Of a stretch of 64,000 nucleotides of DNA, positions 33,783 to 43,996 are shown one piece after another. Each line of letters starts with the position of its first letter. Positions within the stretch are counted from its first letter, which is position 1. A program made the translations under genes and the position numbers. Under the pieces are notes generated by a model. The model worked only from the letters and a program-made list of their open reading frames with translations. It had not been told where the DNA came from and ran no database searches. Source of the stretch: Meconema thalassinum (taxonomy: Eukaryota > Arthropoda > Insecta > Orthoptera > Tettigoniidae); the NCBI GenBank assembly GCA_946902985.2, contig OX336393.1:357412779-357476778 (forward strand), read 5' to 3'.

Positions 33783-36532
33783 ACACACTTTTTTCGCCCT
33801 GTGTTGATCTCATAAGTCTACTTTCATTTTTTGCAAAAATCGAAAGTAGGCTAAAATTATAAACAGCTAAACTCACTGGTCAATAGCCAACATAGTGGCC
33901 AAAATGTTTCCCTGATAGGTAACTCATGTTTGGTTAGTCAATTCTTATTGCAAAGCCAGTCAAGACCTAAAAATAGTATTAACACCATATCATTAAACAA
34001 ATAAAACCATCTTAAGGTATTTATTAAATTGAATTGCATTTTAGGAACCTTGCAAGCATCTTGCGACCTTCAAGAGGAATGTATAGACAGGAATTGTGAA
34101 AAGGAAACCGATAAATCATTCAACGTAGTGTTATGAACCTCAAAGTAAGAAGTTATGAAAGTCTATGTGAGGGTGTGGTTTTTACAGCTGGATGCCTTTT
34201 CTGACACCCACCTCAGAGACGAGTTTATGAGAGATGAAACTCAGCTATCATGTCGAATGTGGAGCTCCTAGTCTAGGAGAAAGTCATGTTCAGGTATTTG
34301 TCTGCAGGGAGTGTGGGAAACGAAACAACAACTAATAAAATATACACGTCAAGGGAATATTATGGAATTTTCGAGTATATGTTGTGAATTTAAAAAAAAA
34401 TGGATAAATTTCATGGTTTGTAGACCTCTTGGCTAAATTTGGTAGAATTTGGTGAATTTTCATCAATATGCGGGTAATTTTACCTAAATTTGAGCTAGTT
34501 CAAACCATTATTTAATAATTCAATGGCATTTCAATAAATCTGGTAGTGATTTGTTGGATTTTGCTGAAATTTGGTGGAATTTGCTAAATTTCCGGTAAAT
34601 TTAGTGGATTTTACAAAATTCTGGTCAATTTCAAGATAAATCTCAGATATTTAGAAATTTTACAAATAACCTCTGTCACTGTGATGGCTGAATTAATGTG
34701 TGCCTTTGACTATGAAGGGTAGGAATGGTAAGGAGGTGGTTATGGACTTAAGTGCATAGTCAATTATATTTACTTTCAGATTGGGTGTTGGGGAAAATCG
34801 AACACTCCTCTTGTTAGTTTTTCAAGTAAGTGTACTCCTTGCCTCCCTTAGAAGCCGCTAATGAGCTCTAAGCATTGGCAGTTTGCAAGCATCTCACTAT
34901 TGTTAACATAGAATGCTCATTACTTGTTATTTCAAGTACATGTTGTCATGTAGGTAAGGAATTGATCCAAACATAACATGTTTCGATTTCTTTGCCCTTG
35001 TCTGTGGGCAAACATGGCATTTACCTGGAGTAAAAGTGGAAATCCACATGAGTTTGACGTTTAGAAAACTCACCTCAGCTCACCCCAACTGTTTGGAAAT
35101 GGAAATAATTTGTTTTTGTCTTACTTAGGGGCTTGGAAATCATGGTCATCATTCCCATGTACTGTAATTAGGGAAAATAATAAGGGGTCATGTACACTAT
35201 TATTAGCTGAGTATCTAATACAATTTTGCATACCCCTAGGACCAGTATCGCATTATAAAGGCATGCCATTTGTTACCGTCCTTAAAGCCAGTGATTTAAA
35301 ACAAAAGAGGTGTTTATTTTCCACCACCCCCAAACAAGGGCTTTCATCTAGTGGAATGTAGGTTGACGACCATGGAGCCCCAGCTGAGTCCGTCATTGTT
35401 CCCACTGACTTGTGCTAGGCTCCTGTCTGTCTTCTTTCCTGTCGACCACACTTGGTCAACTCTTGTTCTCTACAGACTCCGACATTATTAGGCTATCCAA
35501 GGCTTAGGGAGTCTCTTTATTTTCCGACTTAATTGACCCTTGTTTATTTTTTTCTGATACCCTCCTTGTGTGAGGAGGCAGCCTTCTTTTTATTTTTATG
35601 TTATTTCCTGCCTATTGCACAAGCCACACTAAAGGTAGGGTGTATGTAGCCCCACCACTTGTGGTGCACCCTGGATATGCCTACACCCTCAGGGGCTTAC
35701 GGCTGATGAGTTTGGAAGTTGGCGACCACAAGGGATTCCTGAGCTGGGCCCAGTTTTCCTCCTTTTTATCGATTACCTCTGGAGCGGGACCCTCTCCTCT
35801 TTTACTTTCATATCTACCTTTTATGGCTCTCCTTCCTTTCAAGTCCATCAATCCACATTCTTGAGGGTTGAGGGGCATTATTTATTCCTTCTGTCCTTTA
35901 TTTGTCCTGTTATCCTTTTGTCTTACATTTCATTTTTCTAGTTATAAGTGTGTAGTTAGTTTTAGTTATAGTTTACATTTAATTTTATTTTCACCATCAG
36001 CCAAACAATTACAGGTCGATAGGACAGCTTGGTGGTCAAGTTTATAGAACGCTTGTCTTTTGTTTGAAACAACACCATGTTGATTTCCCGACTGGGTCAA
36101 GTATTTTATACTTTGTTCTTTTATTTCTCATGGCTTTGAAACTGGCTGCCTGTAACGTGATCATTATTAACTTTAACTTCAGTGTACGGTGTAGGATTGG
36201 AAAAGAGGCATCCATGGCTTCTGAATTACAACTATGTTAGCGTTTGTCTAAAGTATAAATAAAAAGAGAGTTCAAACATCATGTAGGACATAAACTATTT
36301 TTAAATTCAGATTTGTGTTTCACAGTAAACACAATCATTCTCCGTTTAAAACAACCCATACATTTCTTTTTCTAACATGATAGCTTATAGGCGGGCATTG
36401 CTATAGCTTACATGTAGTAGGGTCAACAGCTAAGGATTCAATTTCAATTACCTATACCTCTCATGGTATGGCTCTTAGTCAATTCGTTAAACTACATAAA
36501 ACTTTTCTATATGTTCTGTTACATTATCATTT

Positions 36533-36607
36533 GACCATCTCACAGTGTAGTGTTTAACATAGTTGGTTGTCTACCCTAAGGCCTTGGCTTGCAACCCCGA
36601 CTATACC
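36533..36607 (+). repeat. tRNA-like SINE head, right arm
   Basis: Mirror copy of 25619-25693. Confidence 0.45.
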
Positions 36608-37188
36608 AAGAAATTCATATTCATCTTAAGGTTGCAATAAGGTTTATTGAGCCTTGTCAACCCTTACCTAACAACTATCAAGTGATGTACGTTAACACGG
36701 TGCGAATCACGTCCACTATCAAGCAGACGAGTAATATGAAACTTGCTGGCAAGAGCGCCGTGTTCTTATCACCAAGACTCATTACACAAACAAAGCCAGT
36801 GTCTCTGTGCAGATTCAACCCCGCGATAGTATGCAAGAGTGCGTTTGTTCAAAAAGCATCATTAATATAACTCGACTGTCACCACACAGGTCCGGGTTCG
36901 ATTTTCTAAAGGCTGCAACAGGTACACTCAGTCTTGTCAGGTAAAACATTTTGGGTCAATTCATAAATCATGGGAAAGGGTTAGCCACTGTCAGTCCAAA
37001 ACAACACCTTACTTCACCCTCTCCGCTAATTAGTTTTATAAAATCTCAGGTCGATAACCTTAACGTTTTGGCTCTTTTGGGTATATTCATGGGGAATGGC
37101 AACGGCTTGGCCATCCTGATTTGTACAACACCTGATACAACTCTGTAGCCTTATTCATTAGCTATAAACACATTAATCCATAATTACC

Positions 37189-37225
37189 TAATAATAATAA
37201 TAAAAATAAAAATAATAATAATAAT
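37189..37225 (+). repeat. (TAA)n microsatellite, right arm
   Basis: Mirror copy of the TTA tract at 24996-25040. Confidence 0.85.
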
Positions 37226-37299
37226 ATTAATTTGCAAGCTGTCATCCTCCAAACACACATTCATTAAAGCATGGTTTCAAAAAACTCTTATGCTTTTAA

Positions 37300-38130
37300 G
37301 TGTTTAATAACTTTTTCTCCTGTAACAATACTATTCCCTGTTTTATGAGTGAAATAATCTATCGAGGTAAAAGCGTATGTCATCACCTATTTTTCAACTA
37401 TCAAACCTAATTTTAGGGTTCTTAGTTTGCAAGATATCGATTTTTTTCAATTTGAGGGTAGTTTTCACCCCCTACTATTTTTCATGAATCACAAATATCT
37501 TAGGTTCAATTATCATTTTTACCCGTTTAAGACCATTTTCCCCACTGTAAAATCACTATTTACTGTTTTAGGGGTGACATCATCTATCCAGGTAAAAGCC
37601 TATGTCACAACCAATTTTTTAAGCTATTACACATAGATTTACGGATCTTAGTTTCCAAGGTATCGATTTTTCAATTTGGGGGTAGTTTTCACCCCCCTAC
37701 TATTTTTCATGAAAAACAAAAGATCTTAGGTTCAATTATCATTTTTACCCGTTTAAGACCTTTTTCCCCACTGTAAAATCACTATTTACTGTTCTAGGGG
37801 TGGCATCATCTATCTAGGTAAAAGCCTATGTCACAACCAATTTTTTAAGCTATTACACATAATTTTACGGTTCTTAGTTTCCAAGGTATTGATTTTTCAA
37901 TTTGGGGGTAGTTTTCACCCCCCCCTACTATTTTTCATGAAAAACAAAAGATCTTAGTTTCATTTATCATTATTAGATGTTTAACACGTTTTTTTTTTCA
38001 TAACATGACTATCTACTGTTTTAGGGGTGAAATGACCAATCCAGGTAAAAGCCTATGTCATCACCTATTTTTAAAGCTATCACGCCTAATTTTAGGGTTC
38101 TTAGTTTCCAAGATATTGAGTTTTCAATTT
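37300..38130 (-). repeat. 225-bp tandem array, right arm
   Basis: Mirror copy of 24110-24935, four units. Confidence 0.85.
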
Positions 38131-39936
38131 TGGGGGGTAGTTTCACCCCACAAAGGGGGACGTCGCCCCAAGTGCTAGGAACCCTCATACAAGTCCCTAG
38201 CATGATTGGTTCACGAGATATTAACAAAAGTGTAGTTAGGCCCTTTTGACAAAAGAAATGAATCATACTTTCAAAAACGAGGCGACACCCCAAGTGCTAG
38301 GATACTGCCTATGGCGAAATCCCATCAGGGGTTCAGAAAATATTAACAAATGTGTAGTTAGGCCCTTTTGACAAAAGCCACCGGTGTGCATACACACAAA
38401 AATTGCTCTTTCACCCCAGGTAAGGGTAGTTTTTGTTTTGGGGGTTGACATACCTCATTCATACAAAAGGAGAATTCACTACGAGTCCTATGACACCCCA
38501 TATGTTTAAATCGCATTATTGGTTAGCGAGATACTAAAAAGCGAATGACCTATTAGTTTTTTGTTTTTTAATAAATATTTTAAAAAACCTCATCTATACA
38601 GAATCATTTAAAAATTCCGCTCTCTTACAAAAGCCCCCAAGTGCGCATGCATACAAAAATAACCACTATTTAACCCCCGGGTAAGGGTAGATTTATTTTG
38701 GGGTGGATATACTCCCGTTCATAGCAAGGGGTGGTTCACCACAAGTCCTACGACACCCTATATGCTCAAATCCGACCATGCGTTCGCGAATCATCGCCAA
38801 TGTTCGCCAGAAAGTAGGCTATCATTTTGTTTTGTCCCACACACTTCTAACTTGCTGTCAGCCTAGAGGGCATAGGGACCTTTCATTGACGTCAAACAAA
38901 CTTTTCTCTCATCTTCACAGTTTCCAAAATAGCACCAATTTAAAAAAAAAACAATTTAAAAAAATATATATACCGACACACATTCATAGCAAAGGGGACG
39001 TCACACCATTCCTAAATAACACATCGTTCTAGCCTTACAAGCTCATTAAATTCGCCAAAATGTCAAAAACGCACGTTTACCTCAAATTGCGTTTCCAAAT
39101 TCCACCCATTTTAAAAAATTACCTCACCATCAAATAGAGCGGGAAAAATAGCATTTAAACGAGCCCTCACTCAACCTTAGTCCTCGCCTTCCACCAAATA
39201 TTTTCGCAACATAGCCATACGTATTCAAGCACACACGCGACTTGCAAGAGAACATACACTACCCCACTACCGCGAATGACCTTTTGTTTTGGTATTTTAT
39301 TTAAATAATGAGGCTATAGGAAAAGAGGGGGGGGGGGGCATTACTACGAGTGCGAGATATCAGGTTCGGGGCCGATACGACGAGGGTTCAATAAGTTAGT
39401 GGACAGAACCCCCAAGTTAACACTACTTGTTAAAGGTCAACCACGTCTCACGCGAACACTGCAGACATATTACGTGATCGCTCGCACTGGTGCACATGCT
39501 CACACTCGCACGGGTGTCAAATGATGGTTAACATCCTAAGCAAAAAACAATAACAGCTGCACACCACATGTGTGGATAGGAGCCGCCTCTCCGCTCAGCC
39601 CAACCGGCGCGAGCAAAAAAAAACATAACAAGTGCGCGTCACATGTGCGGATTGCTCGCACTGGCACACATGCTCACACTCGCACGGGTGTCAGATGACA
39701 GTTAGCACCCCAATAAACAACCCCCATGACGTCAACACCCATTAACTTTTTATCACCATCGCGCAAACAATCCAAAAGGTCAACCCCTTCCCACGCTAAC
39801 ACGTGCAGTGCACATGCTCGCTCCTGGACCACGTGCTCGCTCTAAGGACCCATGACGTCATCCCATGACGTCATCAGGATTACGCAATTTCTGGTCATGA
39901 TGATGCAATATTTGGAGTCTAGCGAACTGTACTACT

Positions 39937-39942
39937 ATTGTG
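39937..39942. repeat. 6-bp TSD ATTGTG, right of giant palindrome
   Basis: Exact match to 22292-22297. Confidence 0.85.
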
Positions 39943-40002
39943 GCAGTTAACATAAGTAGGATATATGAAAATAGGCTGTTTAGTTCTTCACGGAACTACT
40001 TG

Positions 40003-40256
40003 TTTTTAATGATGAGTTTATATGCCGAGTATCACATCTCCCAATGAAACCAATCGGGAGATATTGTTATTCAATGAAATGCAGGTCTATCCCCTTAACA
40101 CCCCTTTAGAACCTGAATATCCTAAAATCCTTCCTTAGTGCGCGTTTTCGACTTACCAAGAACATATCCCCAATATTTCATGATTCTAACTTCAATAGTT
40201 TTGGCTGGGCGATGATGAGTCAGTCAGTCAGTCAGTCAGTCAGTCAGGACACTTGT
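40003..40256 (+). repeat. Satellite block 2, right remnant
   Basis: Starts 'tttttaatgatgagtttata', continuing the unit interrupted at 20829, and ends in a run of GTCA repeats followed by GGACACTTG. It is then cut by HINE B and not seen again. Confidence 0.85.
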
Positions 40257-40319
40257 TAGCCTACTTTCGATTTTTGCAAAAAATGAAAGTAGACTTATGA
40301 GATCAACACAGGGCGAAAA

Positions 40320-40436
40320 AAGTGTGTCTGTCTGTGTGTGTGTGTGTGTGTGTGTGTGAGTGAGTCTGTGTGTGTGTGTATGTGTGTGTGTGAGTCTGTG
40401 TGTGTGTCTGTGTGTGTGTGAGTGTGTGTACTCTGA
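40320..40436 (+). repeat. (GT)n microsatellite of HINE B
   Basis: GT-rich run with GAGT and TCTG steps, the complement of the tract in HINE A. Confidence 0.9.
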
Positions 40437-41100
40437 ATGTCTGTCCCCCCCTATCAATTCGAACACGGTGTATGCAAATTGAACGAAATTTGGTACAAAG
40501 GTAGCACTAGCAAAGGACACCTCAGTGTCATGTTTTATATCGCCGCCATCTTTACTAAAACTGAATGGCGGCCACTCAAACGTTCAAAACGTAAAATCAA
40601 ATAACGACTAACCAAATCATCCGATCTCTACCAAATTTGGTAACAGCATACCTTCGTATAGGATGCGTCTTGTGACCAAATTACAAGGTCGTCCGCCATA
40701 CCATTTCAGGATGGCGGCCGTGCGAATTATGCAAACTTTATAATCCATATCATGGGACCCACCAGTTCCGATTATCGAGCCGAGAATCGTTTTAACTGTT
40801 CTAAAGGAAGAGGCACGTTCGAAATTAAAAGTTTATTTTGTAATACTATAGTGCAGACGTGATTTTAAAAAGCTGAACTGATTCAGTAATAAGACAAGAT
40901 GGCAGCGGATATCTTGTGCCGGACTTATATTTCACTAATTTGAGTATTGCATGCAATATAGCGTACTGATAAAAATAAATAAACTTTGTATGAAATGCTT
41001 TATATATAAATAATATACTCCAGTGAAGAAATCGTTTAGTATAAATCATTATTTGCTAACAAGTTCTATGTAAGTCATTTTAAATAGAACAATATTCGTT

Positions 41101-41171
41101 GACACAATTAGCTCAGTGGTAGAGCGTTAGACTATCGCTCAAATGCCTGTGGTTCAAACCCGATCACAGCT
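41101..41171 (+). repeat. tRNA-like segment in HINE B
   Basis: TTAGCTCAGTGGTAGAGCG is a good box A with D-arm form, and GGTTCAAACCC is a good box B 35 bp later. The acceptor and T stems do not pair in the canonical way, so I call it tRNA-derived rather than a tRNA gene. HINE A carries a worn version near 32930-33005. Confidence 0.5.
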
Positions 41172-41231
41172 AGGTTTTTTGCTTGAAATGTTATATGTTT
41201 ATTGTTTTGTAATGACTCAGATGTTTTAAAA

Positions 41232-41757
41232 TTAAGCGTTATATTGTGCACATTATTGTGTAAAATATATATTTAATTAAAACATAATTCGCCAGCAGAT
41301 TTACTCGGGACATCTAGCTGCCAAAAAGGTAACTTCCAGATTTTATTGAAAAGTTTCTTCTTCTGGCCGCTAGAATGCACTCGCTCTGTTAGGATTATAT
41401 TGTTCGATATTTCACCAATAGATGTCACGACTAGTCTACGTGGGGATTCATTGATTACTATACCATTATCATTCTATGCGCATCGAATTTGAAGAATGAC
41501 AAGATGATACTACGATACATTTTAACTTTTTATTTTAAAGGGTTTGTAACAGCCTATTTTGCGTTACTTGAAAATGTTATTAAGCGTTATATTGTGCACA
41601 TTATGGTGTAAAATATATATTTAATTAAAACATAATTCGCCAGCAGATTTACTCGAGACATCTAGCTGCCAAAAAGGTAACTTCCAGATTTTATTGAAAA
41701 GTTTCTTCTTCTGGCCGCTAGAATGCACTCGCTCTGTTAGGATTATATTATCGAAAA
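41232..41757 (+). repeat. Direct repeat of ~175 bp, 348 bp apart
   Basis: The segment from TTAAGCGTTATATTGTGCAC to CTCTGTTAGGATTATATT occurs at 41232-41408 and at 41580-41756 with only a few differences (for example 'actcggg' against 'actcgag'). The 170 bp between carry no motif I recognise. Confidence 0.85.
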
Positions 41758-41898
41758 TATCCACATAGTTTGTATACACACGTCTCTGTAGGGTCATGGA
41801 AAGATTTGTTAATTCAATTAGGGTTGTGAAAGCCATGCACAACCAGACGTGTAAAGACAAGCCTCAACTCAAAGTTGGATGTTGCCCACGGCAGGTCG

Positions 41899-42143
41899 TA
41901 ATAATAATAATAATAATAATGTTATTGGTTTTACATCCCTTTTAACTACTGCTGATTTTAGAGACACCGGGGTGCCGGAATTTTGGCCCGAAGGGGATCT
42001 TTAACGTGCCAGTAAATGTACTGACACGGCTCCCTCGCATTTGTGCACCCTCAAATGCCAGCTGACTGCGCCAGGATACGAACCTGCAACCTAGGGCCCA
42101 GCAAGCGAGAACGTTACCGCCGAGCCACGCAGCCAGTCCGGTC
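41899..42143 (-). repeat. tRNA-derived SINE with (ATT)n tail
   Basis: Read on the minus strand it has box A in GCGTGGCTCGGCGGTAACG and box B in GCAGGTTCGTATCCTG. A body follows containing 'ttactggcacgttaaagatc' and 'ccggcaccccggtgtc', and it ends in an ATT run at 41900-41925. I recognise this as a widespread insect SINE. Confidence 0.8.
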
Positions 42144-42183
42144 GATTATGTCTCCAGATCCATAACATTCTTGAGATACTTCT

Positions 42184-42186
<3 letters not shown>

Positions 42187-42217
<31 letters not shown>
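42187..42217 (+). repeat. (TTTC)n microsatellite
   Basis: About seven TTTC units. Confidence 0.9.
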
Positions 42218-42218
<1 letters not shown>

Positions 42219-42388
42219 AATGATGGTAGCAGTTTTTATCTAGATTGTGGCGTTTGGTAGAGGAAAATCGTTTCTATGGCCTTCAACAAAGAATAGTTCT
42301 ATTATACTCTTTGATAATAACAACGAGTTATAACTATACTCATACATTTAGGAGAAAGTAGGCTATATGGAAAGAGATCTTTGAGAGT

Positions 42389-43073
42389 GGATAAAGTTCA
42401 TAGAAACTCTACCAGGAAGAAATGCAAATTCATCATTACGTAGTCGGTGAGTCCCCAAACCAGAAGCTGATGGTGGGAGACAACAAGAATCACCACCCAC
42501 GCATCTGAAGAGAACGTTTGAATTAATATTTAAGATTTGTACGATCGATTCCTGGAAACTTAGATACTGTTGAGACGTTTAAAACCTCAGATTTTCAGAG
42601 ATATTTTTTTAACATAGTACGACGATTATTTTGGAAATTGGTAGTGGAGAAGAAGAGAAATTTATTTATTTTTGCCAGAATCAGATATAAGGGCCAGGAA
42701 CCCGAGCACGATCATGCAGTAACTCATCAGACCACGTATTGGTCGTGCTGCTTGTTAGCACCGGCAGTCTTGTTCAGTAGGACTCGAACCTGTATCACGA
42801 CGCGGAAGTACTCAAAATCGAAGTACTGTCCAGCTTTCTTCAGTGTCGCCGCGCTCTAATTCGTTGAAGTTCTTTTCGAAAGAAAAGTATAGTTAGAACT
42901 TCGAATGTATAATAGTCTACGGTGGTAGGCCAAGCTATAAATATTGAGTGAAAACATACGTTAGCCGGCGAGGGTAGTTGAAGCCCCGACACTAGTATTC
43001 GAAGTGAGAACATAGTATCTCGAAAGTATACGAGACATCAGCAAAGAGTAGATACTCTAAAAACGTTTTCCCA
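42389..43073. other. Unassigned non-coding sequence
   Basis: No gene, tRNA-like box or repeat is recognised between the end of HINE B and the gypsy element. Confidence 0.4.
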
Positions 43074-43077
43074 GTGC
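43074..43077. repeat. Gypsy TSD GTGC, left copy
   Basis: GTGC precedes the 5' LTR and recurs directly after the 3' LTR at 55678-55681. Confidence 0.7.
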
Positions 43078-43373
43078 TATAACGTGTTTTTCGAGGGGAT
43101 TTTACGCCACTGGCATAAGTCAGTAGGAAGCCATTCTATATTTATTTACGCGGCAAATTGTTCAGCCAAGAGAAGTTTTCATGTTAACTTATTATTATCA
43201 TTAACTTATTATTATTATTAAGGTATTTTTTGGAGCATTTTAATAAAATTATAAGCATACAGATAGGTTTTCAATGTTATAGAAAACACTACCAAGCAAA
43301 TTATTACGAACAACATTATCATAGAAAATTATAAGATTACGGAATTTTATGGAGTTTTGTCAGTTAGGGTATT

Positions 43374-43655
43374 ATGAGAGAGATGAGTCACTGGGAATTC
43401 GGCTACAGGCTTATTCTTGTCAAGAAGTATGACGCAAGCTGGGTTGCTGCTTCAAGAAAAGGCGAAATGGCCTGGACCGATAAACGACATCACCCTCGCG
43501 CCGAGTGTAATGACCCTGAGGAGGGGAGTAGCGCGTGGTGGCTCAGCCAATCAGAGGAGAGCGGGCGACTTGAAGCCGGGTCCAGAGAGGGGAGGCGACG
43601 ATTGCATATATGGTTTGCGCGCCGTGGAGGCAAGGACTATCTTTGTAAAACTTAA
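43374..43655 (+). other. 93-codon open frame conserved in both gypsy LTRs
   Basis: The frame starts MREMSHWEFGY and is present with a few changes at 54636-54917 in the 3' LTR. It overlaps the likely promoter, so it may simply be conserved because both LTRs descend from one sequence. No domain is recognised. Confidence 0.3.
43547..43612 (+). promoter_or_regulatory. Likely LTR promoter (CCAAT and TATA-like)
   Basis: CCAAT at 43547-43551 lies in AGCCAATCAGAGG, and a TATA-like GCATATATGG lies about 55 bp downstream. Both are kept in the 3' LTR (54809 and about 54867). This is the usual U3 arrangement and suggests transcription starts near 43635-43650. Confidence 0.45.
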
Positions 43656-43996
43656 CCAGTGTAGTTGTACGTGTGGTTGGTTCCGATGTTCGGACCATAA
43701 ATTATCATATCTACAAGTATCTCATCAACTAACGAAGAAGATGACGACGTCCAGGAGGCTGTGGGAAGCTCTCTTCAACATCCAGTACGAGGGAGATGCT
43801 TCGGCAATTTCCAGTGGTAAGCGCGAATGACTCAAAACTACGTAATCTCTCGTCTCTTTGTTTTATATTCAGTATTTCAGTAACTTCATTCCTTGGGAAT
43901 AAGAGTAAAATCAGTAATTTATCCGTCTCCGTTTTCACGTAATTTTCTAGCGGTAATGTTCAAATCGCAACGCTCCAATTTAAATTTATAACTTAC

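Larger units (their letters stand above)
32134..33853 (-). mobile_element. HINE A (Helentron-like), 1.72 kb, in right arm
   Basis: On the minus strand it starts TAGCCTACTTTCGATTTTTG (hairpin with GAAAGTAGACT), followed by a GT/CA tract. It ends with subterminal GAAAGTAGGCT, a GTTC-tttgct-GAAC hairpin and ATCTTG. The left arm at 28370 keeps the empty site, a run of seven T. The filled site has four A before and three A after the element on the plus strand, so it entered between two T with no duplication. It has no coding frame of note. A tRNA-like segment lies near 32930-33005. Confidence 0.75.
22298..39936. mobile_element. 17.6-kb giant inverted-repeat element with Polinton-like termini
   Basis: The tips are AGTAGTACAGTTCGC at 22298 and its exact complement ending at 39936. 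Arms: 22298-28490 and 32013-39936; the right arm contains a 1.72-kb later insertion, so both are about 6.2 kb. Loop: 28491-32012. A 6-bp TSD, 5'-AG/CT-3' ends and a 15-20 kb size are Polinton/Maverick features. However, I see no DNA polymerase B, retroviral-type integrase, packaging ATPase, protease or capsid frame anywhere. Dada elements also give 6-7 bp TSDs and are an alternative. A non-autonomous derivative with greatly extended TIRs is my best reading. Confidence 0.65.
32013..39936 (-). repeat. Right arm of giant palindrome
   Basis: This is the reverse complement of 22298-28490, interrupted at 32134-33853 by HINE A. Differences from the left arm are scattered and few, for example the tract before 37480 and the unit near 37655. 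Confidence 0.9.
20830..40002 (+). mobile_element. Helentron/HINE-like element C, carrying the giant palindrome
   Basis: The 5' end TAGCCTATTTTCAATTTTG forms a hairpin with AAAATAGGCT a few bases on. It is followed by a GT-rich microsatellite at 20880-20938. The 3' end has the subterminal inverse TGAAAATAGGCT (39966-39977), then a hairpin AGTTC-ttcacg-GAACT and the terminal ACTTG (40002). Both flanks are satellite ('tcttcttat' and 'tttttaatgatgag'), so removing the element rebuilds a T-tract unit with no duplication. Subterminal inverted repeats, a 5' microsatellite, a 3' hairpin and T|T insertion are the known hallmarks of Helentron-associated non-autonomous elements. Without the 17.6-kb palindrome and one TSD copy, the element is about 1.53 kb. 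It encodes nothing. Confidence 0.7.
40257..42388 (+). mobile_element. HINE B (Helentron-like), same subfamily as HINE A
   Basis: The head TAGCCTACTTTCGATTTTTG, the GT tract (40320-40436), the following 'tatcaattcgaacacggtgt' and the tRNA-like block align with HINE A. The 3' subterminal GAAAGTAGGCT lies at 42354-42364, followed by an AAAG-agat-CTTT hairpin. The middle differs from HINE A and holds a duplicated segment and a reverse SINE. The satellite does not resume downstream, so the exact 3' boundary is approximate. Confidence 0.65.

Noticed and set aside
33485..33862. Frames of Cys-Val or Thr-His repeats
   Set aside because: Translations of the CA microsatellite; the same applies to 40236-40520 and 20840-21037.
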